Shown: piece by piece, positions 1-9,800 of the stretch
Layout: each line of letters begins with the position of its first letter
Numbering within the stretch: position 1 is the first letter of the stretch
NCBI GenBank assembly: GCA_003157745.1
Contig: PMKM01000058.1
Span: forward strand, 1 to 34,453
Length of the DNA stretch: 34,453 nt
Reading direction: 5' to 3'
From: Bryobacterales bacterium
Lineage (GTDB): Bacteria; Acidobacteriota; Terriglobia; Bryobacterales; Bryobacteraceae
Program-made: the position numbers and the translations under genes
The notes under the pieces: model-generated
Told to the model about the DNA's origin: nothing
Database searches by the model: none
Seen by the model: the letters and a program-made list of their open reading frames with translations, nothing else

Positions 1-1
1 G

Positions 2-600
2 CGCCTCTCCTCGACTCTACCCCCGGCGCAACGGGTGGAGCAGTGGACCGAACTGGACGACCACTTCGCGGCCGGCGAGTTTCATTTGCAGTTGCACGGC
101 TGGAGCGTCGCGTGGTGATTCGAGAGCAAGAGCGTGGAGACCGCGACAGCGAGGGTCGCCGACTCATCGACGTGCCGGGCTACACCTTTCGAGTGTTCGT
201 GACCAGTTGTACCGAGGCGCCGGAAGAGATCCGGCGCGACTACAACCGGCGCGCCGACATGGAAAACCGGATCGCCGAATTGAAGCACGACTTGGGCGCG
301 GACGGTTTCTGTCTGCAAGAGTTCTTCGCCACCGAGGCTGCCTTTCGCGCCGTGCTGCTGCTGTTCAACCTCCTGGCCGAATTCCAACGCGCCGCCGGAC
401 TGACCGGCTATCGCGAGCCCGCCACGATCCGGGCTCAGGTGTTCGCCTGTGGCGCGATCCTCGGCCGCGCCGGCCGCCGCACGGTGGTCCAGTTGTCGGA
501 AAGTTGGGGCGGTCTGAGATCGAGAATCCCCTTGCTCGACAGCATCCCGGCTTGTGAGTTTCCAACTTCGCCGAAGTTAGCCACAAGCTTCGAAACCTGA
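2..600 (+). pseudogene. IS1380-like transposase, 3' part, frameshifted
   Basis: This is the C-terminal part of a DDE transposase of the IS4/IS1380 superfamily; its 5' part lies outside the window. In the frame of base 43, the stretch DYNRRADMENRIAELKHD fits the Y(2)R(3)E(6)K signature exactly, and its Glu is the third catalytic acid. The hydrophobic FLLAEF-type helix that follows is also typical. The upstream part is in a different frame: frame 2 reads ...FAAGEFHLQLHGWS and reaches a stop at 116-118, while the continuation RRVVIREQE is in frame 1 from about base 106. One base appears to have been lost around 104-112, so this copy is probably inactive. Family membership is recognised from motifs; the exact IS name cannot be given. 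No terminal repeat could be fixed because the other end is missing. Confidence 0.75.
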
Positions 601-750
601 TCCGAAACGACGTCGGTCCAGTGCCTCTTGGAAAGGAGAACTATCATTCAACTTCGGATTTCAGGCTAAGTTGTTCGACCCCACCCGGTCACCATCTTAA
701 TCGGAGCCGCTCGCCATAGGGCGGTTCTACAACAGAAACCTATATGACCC

Positions 751-1302
751 TCACAGAGTCAGCCGCACAAGTTGTCGGTACACGAGCGATACCGGTAGCC
801 CCATCACGTTGAAGTAGCAGCCTTCGATCCGGTCGACGAACTTCGAGGCCAGCCCCTGAATCGCGTACGCCCCTGCTTTGCCCTCCGGCTCGCCGCTCGC
901 CACATACTCGTCGATTTCCTCGCCGCTCAGCGCGTGAAACCACACCGCCGTGGTCGCGCAATCGGAAATCAACGAATCGCCCTTGCGCAGGCAGATGCCC
1001 GTAAGCACCTCGTGCCGCCTGCCGGAAAGCATCGAGATCATCCGCCGCGCATCGGCCGCGTCCGCCGGTTTCCCGAGTAGCGCGCCGTCGATGGTCACCG
1101 TCGTATCGGCCGCCAGCACCGTCTCGGCAGGCCCTGCCTCCGCCGCCAGCGCCTTGGCCACCGCCAGCCGTTCGACATAGCCGCGTGCGCCTTCGCCGGC
1201 TTCCGGCGTCTCGTCCACATCCACCGCGCGCACGATGAACGGAATCCCGGCCTGCCGCAAAATCTCACTGCGGCGCGGCGATTGCGATGCAAGCACAAGC
1301 AT
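751..1302 (-). CDS. maf: Maf-type nucleoside triphosphate pyrophosphatase (dTTP/UTP class)
   Basis: Cytosolic house-cleaning enzyme that hydrolyses dTTP/UTP and modified nucleotides to the monophosphate and pyrophosphate. The 183-residue length is normal for the family. The N-terminus has the phosphate-binding loop LVLASQSPRR (residues 2-11). The catalytic Asp sits in AADTTV (D66), followed by GKP (77-79) and the late motif YAIQGLASKFVDRIEG...FNVMGLP that marks the YhdE/dTTP-UTP subgroup. The start is the ATG at 1302 because homologues begin directly with the LASxSPRR strand; a longer reading to 1332 would only add ten residues that do not fit the family. It is divergent from the permease operon, with about 105 bases between the starts. 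Nothing unusual is seen. Confidence 0.95.
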   Translation of the reverse strand: MLVLASQSPRRSEILRQAGIPFIVRAVDVDETPEAGEGARGYVERLAVAKALAAEAGPAETVLAADTTVTIDGALLGKPADAADARRMISMLSGRRHEVLTGICLRKGDSLISDCATTAVWFHALSGEEIDEYVASGEPEGKAGAYAIQGLASKFVDRIEGCYFNVMGLPVSLVYRQLVRLTL

Positions 1303-1386
1303 AATTTGTCTTTGGGCGCGCCACGAAAACATCCCTCGCCCGGACTTTCACTATAGCGTCACGGGAAGCGTACCCGCGCGCTCATC

Positions 1387-1392
1387 TACAAT
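1387..1392 (+). promoter_or_regulatory. Possible -10 element of the permease operon
   Basis: TACAAT lies 17 bases before the permease ATG in the maf/permease divergent region. No good -35 is seen at 16-18 bases spacing, so the call is weak. If it is real, the leader would be very short. Confidence 0.2.
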
Positions 1393-1408
1393 AGCGTTTA
1401 GGCCGCGC

Positions 1409-2803
1409 ATGCCCCAAACACAATCGCAAACTCCCCGGCCGGGATTGCTTCGGCAACTCGGCTTCTTCAGCGCCACCGCGCTCGTCGTCTCGAACATGGT
1501 CGGCACCGGCATCTTCGCCACCACCGGTTTCATGGCCGGCGACCTGGGCAGCGCCGCGCTCATCATCGCCTGTTGGACGGCCGGCGCGCTCTTCGCCTTC
1601 GCCGGCGCGCTCAGTTACTCGGAACTCGGCGTCAATTTTCCCAGCTCCGGCGGCGAGTATGTTTACCTCACGCACGCCTTTGGTCCCGAGTGGGGATTCA
1701 TGACCGGCTGGGTCTCTTTCTTCGCCGGTTTCTCCGCGCCCATCGCGGTCACCGCGCTCGCCTTCACCGAGTACCTCAGCCATTTCTTTCCAGTGCTCTC
1801 GCAGGCCAACACTCCCATCGTGATCGGCTCCGGGATTCTATCGATCCACCTCGGGCCCGCGCAAGCTGTCGCCTGCTGCCTGATCGCGGTGTTGACCATT
1901 CTCAATTGTCTCGGCGTCGGCTTCACCGCCAAGATCCAGAATTCGCTTACCCTCACCAAGATTTGCGTGATAGTCGGTTTCGTCGTGCTCGGCCTCGCGT
2001 ACGGCAGCGGAAGCTGGAGTCACTTTTCGCAGCACGCCGTCCGCACCTCCACCGCCTCTCTTCCGGCGCAGTTCGCCATCAGCTTGCTCTGGGTCATGTT
2101 CGGTTACAGCGGCTGGAATGCGGCGACTTATGTGGCCGAGGAAGTGCATCGCCCGGAGCGCACCCTGCCGGCTGCATTGGCGGTGGGCAGCGCCCTGGTC
2201 GCCGTGCTCTATCTCGGGTTGAACGTGGTCTACATCTATTCGACGCCGCTCGAGCAGATGAAAGGCGTCATCAAGGTCGGCGCGCTCTCCGCCTCGAATC
2301 TGTTCGGCCCCAGCGTTGCCGGCATCTTCTCCGGGTTGATGGCGCTTTCGATCATCGCCACCGTGAACGCCGAGTTGACCATCGGCCCGCGCGTCTATTA
2401 CGCCATGGCTAAGAACCGCGCCTTCTTTCCCGCCGCGGCCAAAGTTCACCCCCGCTATCACACACCGGTGATCGCCATTCTTAGCCAGGGCCTGTGCGCC
2501 ATGCTGATGACACTGACTTCGTTTCGCGACTTACTCACTTACATCGGCATGAGTCTCACTATCTTCACCGTGCTTTCGGTCGCCTCGCTGGTGGTCTTCC
2601 GGCGGAGCCGGCCGGGATGGCAGCGGCTGCGCGCGATCGACTTCGCTTACCCATTGCTGCCGGTTTCGTATATCCTGGTAGGCGCCGCCATGGTACTCTT
2701 CGGCTTCAAGGAAGCGACCAAGCCGTCGCTGATCGCCTTCGCCACCATCGGCCTCGGCGCGCTGGTCTACCACTTTGTCCTGCGCCCGCGGCCGGCCGCA
2801 TGA
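1409..2803 (+). CDS. APC-superfamily amino acid permease
   Basis: Inner-membrane amino acid transporter of the APC superfamily, LAT-like. The 464-residue protein has about twelve hydrophobic segments. Near the N-terminus it has the APC hallmark in TM1, MVGTGIFATTGF, followed by LSYSELGVNFPSSGGEYVYL in TM2-TM3, the usual substrate-binding part. The middle segment MFGYSGWNAATYVAEE and the following ERTLPAAL are also typical of the family. ATG at 1409 is chosen because the upstream extension to 1235 is antisense to maf and has no membrane or family character. The stop overlaps the start of the next gene by ATGA, so both transporters are translationally coupled. The substrate cannot be read from the sequence; neutral or cationic amino acids are most likely. 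Confidence 0.9.
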   Translation: MPQTQSQTPRPGLLRQLGFFSATALVVSNMVGTGIFATTGFMAGDLGSAALIIACWTAGALFAFAGALSYSELGVNFPSSGGEYVYLTHAFGPEWGFMTGWVSFFAGFSAPIAVTALAFTEYLSHFFPVLSQANTPIVIGSGILSIHLGPAQAVACCLIAVLTILNCLGVGFTAKIQNSLTLTKICVIVGFVVLGLAYGSGSWSHFSQHAVRTSTASLPAQFAISLLWVMFGYSGWNAATYVAEEVHRPERTLPAALAVGSALVAVLYLGLNVVYIYSTPLEQMKGVIKVGALSASNLFGPSVAGIFSGLMALSIIATVNAELTIGPRVYYAMAKNRAFFPAAAKVHPRYHTPVIAILSQGLCAMLMTLTSFRDLLTYIGMSLTIFTVLSVASLVVFRRSRPGWQRLRAIDFAYPLLPVSYILVGAAMVLFGFKEATKPSLIAFATIGLGALVYHFVLRPRPAA

Positions 2804-4080
2804 GTCCCGCCGGCGTTTCGACCACCGACCGGCCCACCCGCGTCCGCTATTGGGTGATCGTGTTTGCCGTCACTCTCGCGATCATCACTTACATCGATCG
2901 CGTTTCCATTTCCTATGCGACGCCGTTCATCCGCCGCGACCTCGGTCTTTCGCACTCTCAGATGAGCTGGGCCTTCGGCGCTTTCGGCCTCGCCTACGCG
3001 CTGTTTGAAATGCCGGGCGGGTATCTCGGCGATCGCATCGGCCCGCGTAGCGTGCTCTTGCGCATCGTTCTCTGGTGGTCGTTCTTCATCGCGGCCACCG
3101 GCCGCGCCTGGAGCCTGGCCTCGATAACGACCACCCAGTTTCTCTTCGGCGCCGGTGAAGCGGGCTGCTTCCCCAATCTCACGAAAGCCTTCACCACCTG
3201 GCTGCCCGCGCGCGAGAAAGTGCGCGCGCAGGGAATCATGTGGCTCAGTGCGCGCTGGGGCGGCGCCTTCACTCCGCCCTTGGTGGCATTGGTGATGGGC
3301 TACGTCGGATGGCGCAACGCCTTCGCGCTCTTCGGCCTGGTCGGCATGGTCTGGGCCGCGTTGTTCTATCGCTGGTATCGCAACGATCCGCGCGACAACT
3401 CGCGCCTCAACGATGCCGAGCGGCGCCTGCTCGGCCAAAGCGCGACGCTCGCCACAGGCCACGGCGACGTTCCCTGGGGCCGCTTAGTGCGGTCGCGTCA
3501 GGCGTGGATGTTGTGTTGGCAATACTTCGCGCTCTCCTACGGTTGGTATTTCTATATCACCTGGCTGCCCACTTACTTGCGGGAAGCGCGCAACTTACAG
3601 ACTGCTTCCACCGCGTGGCTCGGCATCCTGCCGCTCTTCTTCGGCGGTTTGGGCAATCCCGCTTCGGTGCTCGCCCTGGGATGGTTGCGGCGGCGCGATG
3701 TCAGTTTAACTTGGGCCCGCCGCATCATGTCGGCCACTGGCTTCGCGGGCGCGGCCGCCTTCCTCGTCTTTTCGACCACGCGCTCCGCTGTGCTGCCAGC
3801 CATGCTTGCCATCGCCATGGCGAGCTTCTGCAACGACCTCATCATGCCTTGCGCCTGGGGAGCCGCCATGGACGTCGGCGGTAAGTTCGCCGGAACGCTC
3901 TCCGGCGCCATGAATATGTGGGGTAACTTCGCTGGCTTCCTGGCTCCCGTCATGATCGGCCACATACTCGATTGGACTCACAGTAACTGGAATTTGACTT
4001 TCTATGTCTCTGCCGGCGTCTATCTCACGGGTATCCTATTCTGGCTGCTGCTCGATCCGGTGACGCCACTTGAGCGATAG
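2800..4080 (+). CDS. MFS transporter, anion:cation symporter (ExuT/GudP-like) type
   Basis: Major facilitator of 426 residues with about twelve transmembrane segments. The N-terminal segment TYIDRVSISYATPFIRRDLG and the following QMSWAFGAFGLAYALFEMPG...GDRIGPRSVL loop are typical of the ACS family, whose members take up sugar acids and other organic anions with protons or cations. FGAGEAGCFPN and the WLPAREKVRAQG loop also fit that family. The ATG at 2800-2802 overlaps the TGA of the permease (2801-2803). A much longer open frame begins upstream but lies antiparallel in meaning to the permease and is not used. Coupling with an amino-acid permease suggests scavenging of related organic acids, but this is inference. 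Confidence 0.9.
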   Translation: MSPAGVSTTDRPTRVRYWVIVFAVTLAIITYIDRVSISYATPFIRRDLGLSHSQMSWAFGAFGLAYALFEMPGGYLGDRIGPRSVLLRIVLWWSFFIAATGRAWSLASITTTQFLFGAGEAGCFPNLTKAFTTWLPAREKVRAQGIMWLSARWGGAFTPPLVALVMGYVGWRNAFALFGLVGMVWAALFYRWYRNDPRDNSRLNDAERRLLGQSATLATGHGDVPWGRLVRSRQAWMLCWQYFALSYGWYFYITWLPTYLREARNLQTASTAWLGILPLFFGGLGNPASVLALGWLRRRDVSLTWARRIMSATGFAGAAAFLVFSTTRSAVLPAMLAIAMASFCNDLIMPCAWGAAMDVGGKFAGTLSGAMNMWGNFAGFLAPVMIGHILDWTHSNWNLTFYVSAGVYLTGILFWLLLDPVTPLER

Positions 4081-4090
4081 CGCCGGCTCC

Positions 4091-4110
4091 GTGTCGCGCC
4101 GACCCGACAC
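4091..4110 (+). terminator. Weak hairpin after the transporter pair
   Basis: GTGTCG (4091-4096) pairs with CGACAC (4105-4110) across an 8-base loop, ten bases after the MFS stop. The following T-run is poor (ACGTTTATC), so termination may be weak or need Rho. Confidence 0.3.
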
Positions 4111-4176
4111 ACGTTTATCATATTCCCTTGCTACAATCGGGTAGCTTCCGAGTATCAATTCATTTAGGGAGACGCC

Positions 4177-5565
4177 ATGCTTCGTTCCGCCCCGCCGGGC
4201 CGGTGCGCAAGAGCGACAGCCGTTGCCATCGCGCTCGTCGCTTGCGCTTCGCCGCTCTCTGCGCAGAATAGTGACGCTTCGTTGTTCGCTCAGCCCGCCG
4301 CGGCCCGACAAGCGCCAGTTACGCTAACTTTGAAGGACGCCCTGGCGCTGGCGGAGAAGAACGATCCCGCCGTGCTGGCCGCCGCGAGCGATGCGCTCTC
4401 GGCGCACGAGGACGGCCGGCAGGCGCGCGCCGCGTTGTATCCGTCTCTCTCGGGAAGGTCGGAGTACCTCGGCTCGCAGGGGAATGGCAAACTCGCCGAA
4501 AGCCGGTTCGTCACCAATGACGGCGTTCACGTCTACCGGGATTGGGCCGTCGTCCATCAGGATCTTTCGCCCGCGGCCCTCAGCCGCGTCGGCGTCCATC
4601 GCAGTGACGTCGCCGAGGCGCTCGCACGCGCCAAATTGCAGATCGCGCGGCGGGGCCTCGCGGCGACGGTCGCCAAGAATTACTACGCGCTGATCGTCGC
4701 CCAGCGCAAGTATGCGACCGCGCAAACGGCTCTCGACCAGGCGCGCCACTCGCTCGACATCAGCCAGCAACTCGAACGCGGTCGCGAGGCAGCCCATAGC
4801 GAAGTGGTGCGATCGCAGCTTCTGGAGAACACGCAACAGCAGACCCTCGAGGAGGCCACGCTCGCCATGGAAAACGCGCGTCTCGATCTGGCGGTCCTGC
4901 TGTTCCGCGATCTCAACGAAAATTTCTCGGTCGTCGACGACCTGGACGCGGCACCCGCGCTGCCCGCTCCGGACGAAGTGGACCACATGGCCGCACGCGG
5001 GAATCCGGCGCTCGCCGCCGCCGTCGAGACGCTGCGCGGCGCCAGCCTGGACGTGAAGACCGCCCGCCAGGCCTTTCTGCCGACACTGACCGTGGACGCC
5101 GTCTACGGCATCGAGGCGAATGCGCTCGCGCTGCACAGCGCCGTCGCCGCCGCCCGGGAACTTGGGCCCCTGCCGAACCTGGGCTATTTCGTCACCGCCA
5201 GTCTGAACATCCCGGTATGGGATTGGGGGGTGCGCCGCAGCAAGCTCAAGCAGAGCGAACTCAAGCGCGAAGAGGCGGCCGTGGATCTGAGCGTCACCCA
5301 GCGCACGCTGGTCAGAAACTTGCGCGGGCTTTACGACGAGGCGCGCGTGGCCCGCCAACAGATCGATTTGATGCGGCGCGCGGTGGACCTGGCGTCGGAG
5401 AGCCTTCGCCTGAACACGCTCCGCTACCAGGCCGGCGAGGCCACCATCGTCGATCTGGTGGACGCACAAACGAGTTTCATCCAGGCCCGCAACGCTTACG
5501 ATGACGGAATGGTGCGCTATCGCCTCGCGATCGGTAACCTCGAGACACTCACGGGAGCCTTTTAA
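4177..5565 (+). CDS. TolC-family outer-membrane efflux protein
   Basis: Outer-membrane channel of a tripartite efflux pump, 462 residues, normal for the OEP family. It starts with a signal peptide (about residues 1-29, ending SPLSAQ). LTLKDALALAEKNDPAVLAA is the usual start of the first OEP repeat, with long amphipathic helices containing the ARxxLxP-type stretch. A second repeat begins near residue 270. The C-terminal part has LRLNTLRYQAGEATIVDLVD and AQTSFIQARNAYDDGMVRY, typical of TolC relatives. The ATG at 4177 is preceded by AGGGAG. It is the first gene of a four-gene operon; the adaptor starts three bases after its stop. Expected function is export of drugs or toxic metabolites across the outer membrane. 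Confidence 0.93.
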   Translation: MLRSAPPGRCARATAVAIALVACASPLSAQNSDASLFAQPAAARQAPVTLTLKDALALAEKNDPAVLAAASDALSAHEDGRQARAALYPSLSGRSEYLGSQGNGKLAESRFVTNDGVHVYRDWAVVHQDLSPAALSRVGVHRSDVAEALARAKLQIARRGLAATVAKNYYALIVAQRKYATAQTALDQARHSLDISQQLERGREAAHSEVVRSQLLENTQQQTLEEATLAMENARLDLAVLLFRDLNENFSVVDDLDAAPALPAPDEVDHMAARGNPALAAAVETLRGASLDVKTARQAFLPTLTVDAVYGIEANALALHSAVAAARELGPLPNLGYFVTASLNIPVWDWGVRRSKLKQSELKREEAAVDLSVTQRTLVRNLRGLYDEARVARQQIDLMRRAVDLASESLRLNTLRYQAGEATIVDLVDAQTSFIQARNAYDDGMVRYRLAIGNLETLTGAF

Positions 5566-5568
5566 ACC

Positions 5569-6888
5569 ATGGCTTCCAAGGTCCATTGCGCGCTTGCCGC
5601 GATCGTCCTTCTCGCCGGTTGCGCCAAACCTCCGGAGAAGGAAAAAGCGCCCGCCCCGGTGCAGGTCACCGCGGTGACGCAGGCCACCATCCGGCGCATC
5701 GTGCAGGGCGACGGAGCCCTGTTTCCGCTGGACCAGGCCAGCATCATGTCCAAAATCTCCGCGCCAGTCGCGAAGTTCTATGTCAACCGCGGCGATCACG
5801 TCAAGCGGGGACAACTGCTGGCCGCGCTTGAAGGCCGCGATCTCGTCTCGGCCGCCGCGGAGAGCCAGGGCGCGGTCGAGCAGGCCGAATCGAATTACCG
5901 GACTACGGAAATCTCCACCGTTCCCGACTCTCTAGTGAAAGCGCAAACCGATCTGGAGGCCGCTCGCGAAACTCGCGATAGCGCCCAAAAGATTCTGGCG
6001 AGCCGCCAGCAACTGTTTAAACAGGGTGCGTTGGCGGGCCGGTTCGTCGATGAGTCGCAACTTGCCTACGCTCAGGCGGTAAGCCAGTTCCGCGCCGCCG
6101 AGGAACATCTGAGATCTTTCGAATCGGTCCGGCAGGACCAGGTCAATGGTGCTGCCGCGCAGGTCCGGTCCGCCAAAGCCCATCTCGATTCGCAGCAAGC
6201 GCAGGTCGCCTATTCGCGCATCCAGAGCCCGATCTCGGGCATCGTCGCCGACCGGCCGTTGAACGCCGGAGAAATGGCGAACCCCGGCGCGCCGTTGATC
6301 ACGGTGGTCGATATCTCTCGCGTGGTCGCGCGCGTCAACGTTCCGCAATCCGATGCTTCCGCCGTGAAGACAGGCCAAACGGCGGTGCTGAGTCAGCCCG
6401 ATAGTAAGGAAGAAGTGGAAGGCAAGGTTACGATTATAAGTCCCGCCACGGACCCCAACACCACGACGATTCAAGTCTGGATCGAAGTCCCCAATCCGGA
6501 CGAACGCCTGAAGCCCGGAACCGCGGTCCATGCCGTGATCGCAACCGAGGTTCATAAGGCCGCGACCGTAGTGCCCGTCGCGGCGATACTGCCGGGCGAG
6601 GAAGGCGGAACGGCCGTCCTGACGGTTTCCGCCGATTCCGTCGCGCATAAACGCACTGTCACGCTCGGCGTGCGCGAGGGCAATCAGGTCCAGATTCTGA
6701 CCGGCGCCAGTCCGGGCGAAGAAGTCGTCGTGGTGGGCGGCATGGGGCTGGACGACAATACCAAAGTGAAAATTGTGACTACCGCCGTCGAGGAGTCCGC
6801 CGACGACGAGGAGGATAGCGGGCCCGACACTGGGACCGGCACGGATCAGAAAGGCGCCGCGAAAAAAGATCCGGCGAAGGGGAAATGA
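5569..6888 (+). CDS. RND efflux periplasmic adaptor (HlyD/MFP family), lipoprotein
   Basis: Membrane fusion protein joining the inner-membrane pump to the TolC-like channel. The 439-residue protein starts with a lipoprotein signal whose lipobox is LLAGC, so Cys18 would be acylated. The first half of the barrel-sandwich domain is APVAKFYVNRGDHVKRGQLL, with a long coiled-coil hairpin at about residues 95-205. The second half is PISGIVADRPLNAGEMANPG, followed by the beta-barrel and membrane-proximal domains. The C-terminus is an unusual charged tail (EESADDEED... then Lys-rich), likely disordered. The start lies 3 bases after the TolC gene and its stop overlaps the pump ATG (ATGA at 6885-6888), so the three parts are translationally linked. 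Confidence 0.93.
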   Translation: MASKVHCALAAIVLLAGCAKPPEKEKAPAPVQVTAVTQATIRRIVQGDGALFPLDQASIMSKISAPVAKFYVNRGDHVKRGQLLAALEGRDLVSAAAESQGAVEQAESNYRTTEISTVPDSLVKAQTDLEAARETRDSAQKILASRQQLFKQGALAGRFVDESQLAYAQAVSQFRAAEEHLRSFESVRQDQVNGAAAQVRSAKAHLDSQQAQVAYSRIQSPISGIVADRPLNAGEMANPGAPLITVVDISRVVARVNVPQSDASAVKTGQTAVLSQPDSKEEVEGKVTIISPATDPNTTTIQVWIEVPNPDERLKPGTAVHAVIATEVHKAATVVPVAAILPGEEGGTAVLTVSADSVAHKRTVTLGVREGNQVQILTGASPGEEVVVVGGMGLDDNTKVKIVTTAVEESADDEEDSGPDTGTGTDQKGAAKKDPAKGK

Positions 6889-9800
6889 GCGACTTGTCGA
6901 CAGTGCCGGCGGGCACCGCTCAGGAGGCGCCCCATTGGACCGCCCGCCACGCGAAGCCGATCGTCTTCGTGATCCTCACACTGGTCGCGGTGGGCATTTA
7001 CCTGACTGTGTCGATACCCGTCGCGGTGTTCCCTAACACGGACTTTCCGCGCATTGTAGTCGGCGCCGACGTCGGCGTCTATCCCATCGATCAGATGCTG
7101 GTGACCGTCACTCAGCCTCTCGAAGAGTCTCTCAATACCGTACCCGGGTTGGACCATGTGACTTCGATTACCAGCCGGGGAAGCGCGGAAATCGACTTAT
7201 TCTTCGATTGGAGCGTCGATATGAACCAGACGCTCCAGTTAGTAGATGCGGCGCTGGCGCGAGCGCAGCCAGCGCTGCCCGCGAACGCCAAGGTAACGGC
7301 AAATCGCCTGACCTTCGCCGCATTCCCGATTCTCGGTTACAGTCTCACGTCCGAGCGAATTCCGCAAACCGCGCTGTGGGAACTAGCTAACTACACACTC
7401 AAGCCTCGCCTGAATCGGGCTGCGGGCGTCTCCTCGGTTGTGGTGCAGGGCGGACAGGTGCCCGAGTTTCAAGTCCAGCCCGATCCCGCCAAGCTGATCG
7501 AAACCGGAGTGACGATTCCGAACATTCTGGACGCTATCAGCCGCAGTAACATGATCGATTCGCCCGGCCTGATCGAAACCAATCACCAGTTAGTACTGAC
7601 ACTGATGAGTGGCCAGGCGCGGAACCTTGGCGACATCGCGAACATCGTCATTAAGACCACTCCAGCGGGCGCCGCCGTGCACATAGGAGACGTCGCCACG
7701 GTCGGAAATTCGGTGATGCCGGTCTACACGGTGGTGACGGCGAATAGTAAGCCGTCGGTTCTGCTGAACGTCTACCGTCAGCCGGCCAGTAACACGGTGG
7801 ACGTCGCGAACGCCGTCCATGAAGAGATTGCGAGCCTTAAGAAGGACCTTCCTCCCGGAGTCGAGATCAGTCCGTTCTACGATCAGTCGGAGTTAGTGAT
7901 CGAGTCCATTAACAGCGTGCGCGATGCCATCCTGCTTGGCTTGATTCTGGCGTCTCTCATCATGGTGCTGTTCCTGCGGGACTGGGGCACTTCTCTGGTC
8001 GCCGGTCTCGTGATCCCCGCCACGATTGGTGTCACCTTTGTTGCAATGCGCATCATGGGCCAGAGCTTCAACCTGATGACGCTGGGCGGCCTCGCGGCGG
8101 CGGTCGGCCTGGTGATCGACGACGCGATCGTGGTGGTCGAAAACATTGTCATGCATCGCGACTCAGGTCAGTCGCGGGCCGAAGCCATTCGCAGCGCGAT
8201 CCGGGAGATCCGCGTTCCGCTGGTCGGCTCGACCATCACTCCCATTGTCGTCTTCCTGCCGCTGATCTCGATTACCGGCGTCACCGGCGTCTTCTTTCGC
8301 GCCCTGGCCATCACGGTCGGCACGGCGCTGCTGACATCGCTCGCGCTGGCTCTTACCTGGACACCGGCACTCAGCCAGTACTTCCTGCGCAACCGGCGCT
8401 CGGCCGGCGCGGAGGAGCGCGAAACCGTGCCGGCGTGGCTGATGCGTGTCTACGAACGGACGCTGCGCTTCACGCTGGCGCATCCGCTGGTGCTGGCGCT
8501 GTCGACGGTTTTGTTGATCGGGGGGGCCTGGCTTTGCTACCGGCACACTGGTTCGGACCTGCTCCCGGCGATGGACGAGGGCGGCTTCATCGTCGATTAC
8601 ATCATGCCCCCCGGCTCCTCGCTGAAGGAAACCAACCGGGTGATCAGTCATGTGGAAAGAATCCTGCGCGAGACTCCGGATGTCGCGACCACGGCGCGCC
8701 GCACCGGCCTGCAACTCGGTCTGGCCGCCGTCACGGAAGCGAACCAGGGAGATATCAGCGTGAAGTTGAAGCCCATGGCGCCGTTCTGGTCGAGATTATT
8801 TGGGCGCGCTTCGGCGAACGAGCGGACTCGGCCCGGCGACGCGGTGATCGCCGACGTACGCGCGAAGATCACGGACGCCGAGCCCGTCCTGGACGTCGAG
8901 TTTCCCCAACTTCTGCAGGACATGATCGGCGATCTTACCAGCGCGCCGCAGCCGGTGGTGATCAAGCTGTTCTCGGAAGACGCCGACCTGCTTCGCCACT
9001 GGGCGCCCGTCGAAGCCAGCGCGATCAAGAAACTCCCCGGCGTGGTCGACGTCGAGGATGGCATCGAGAACACCACCAGCGGTACCGCGGTTACTTTTAA
9101 CATCGATCCCGTGATCGCCGCCCGCGCCGGCTTCACGCCGCAGGATGTGGAGCTCGATGCGAGCGCGATGTTGCAGGGCGAGCCGGCTGCCACGCCGGTG
9201 GTTTTGAACGCGCGCTCCTATACGATCCGGGTGCAGTTCCCGCCGTCGGCGCGGAAGACACTCGATAGCATGCAAAAGACTCTCATCGTCAGCGGCACCG
9301 GCAAGACCGCCACCATTGGTTCGCTCGCCACCCTGACCGAGACTCCGGGTCAGACCGAAATTGTTCGCGAGAACCTGCAACGGGCGGTGAACGTGACCGC
9401 GCGTTTTGAAGGCATCGATCTTGGCGACGGCATGGCGGCGGTGCAGAAGGCCGTTGCGGCGTCGAATCTTCCTCCCGGCATCCGCGTAGAATACGGCGGC
9501 CAATTTGCGGAGCAGCAGAAATCGTTCCGCGATCTAGTGTTCGTGCTGGCGCTGGCGATTGTGCTGGTGTTCATGGTTCTGCTGTTCGAGTTCGGCGAAT
9601 TCGGCGCGCCCGTGGCGGTCCTATCGTCGGCGTTGCTTTCGACGTGCGGCGTCTTCCTGGCACTGCTCATCACGCAGACGACGTTCAACCTGGCGTCCTT
9701 CATGGGTCTGATCATGGTGGTGGGCATCGTGGCCAAGAATGGCATTCTGCTGCTCGATGCCGATCAGAAGTTTCGCGCCGCCGGAGTGGCGCCCGAAGAA

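Noticed and set aside
4324-5814. 496-codon minus-strand frame opposite the TolC-like gene
   Set aside because: It runs across the end of one clear gene and into the next and shows no protein features; the plus-strand genes explain the DNA.
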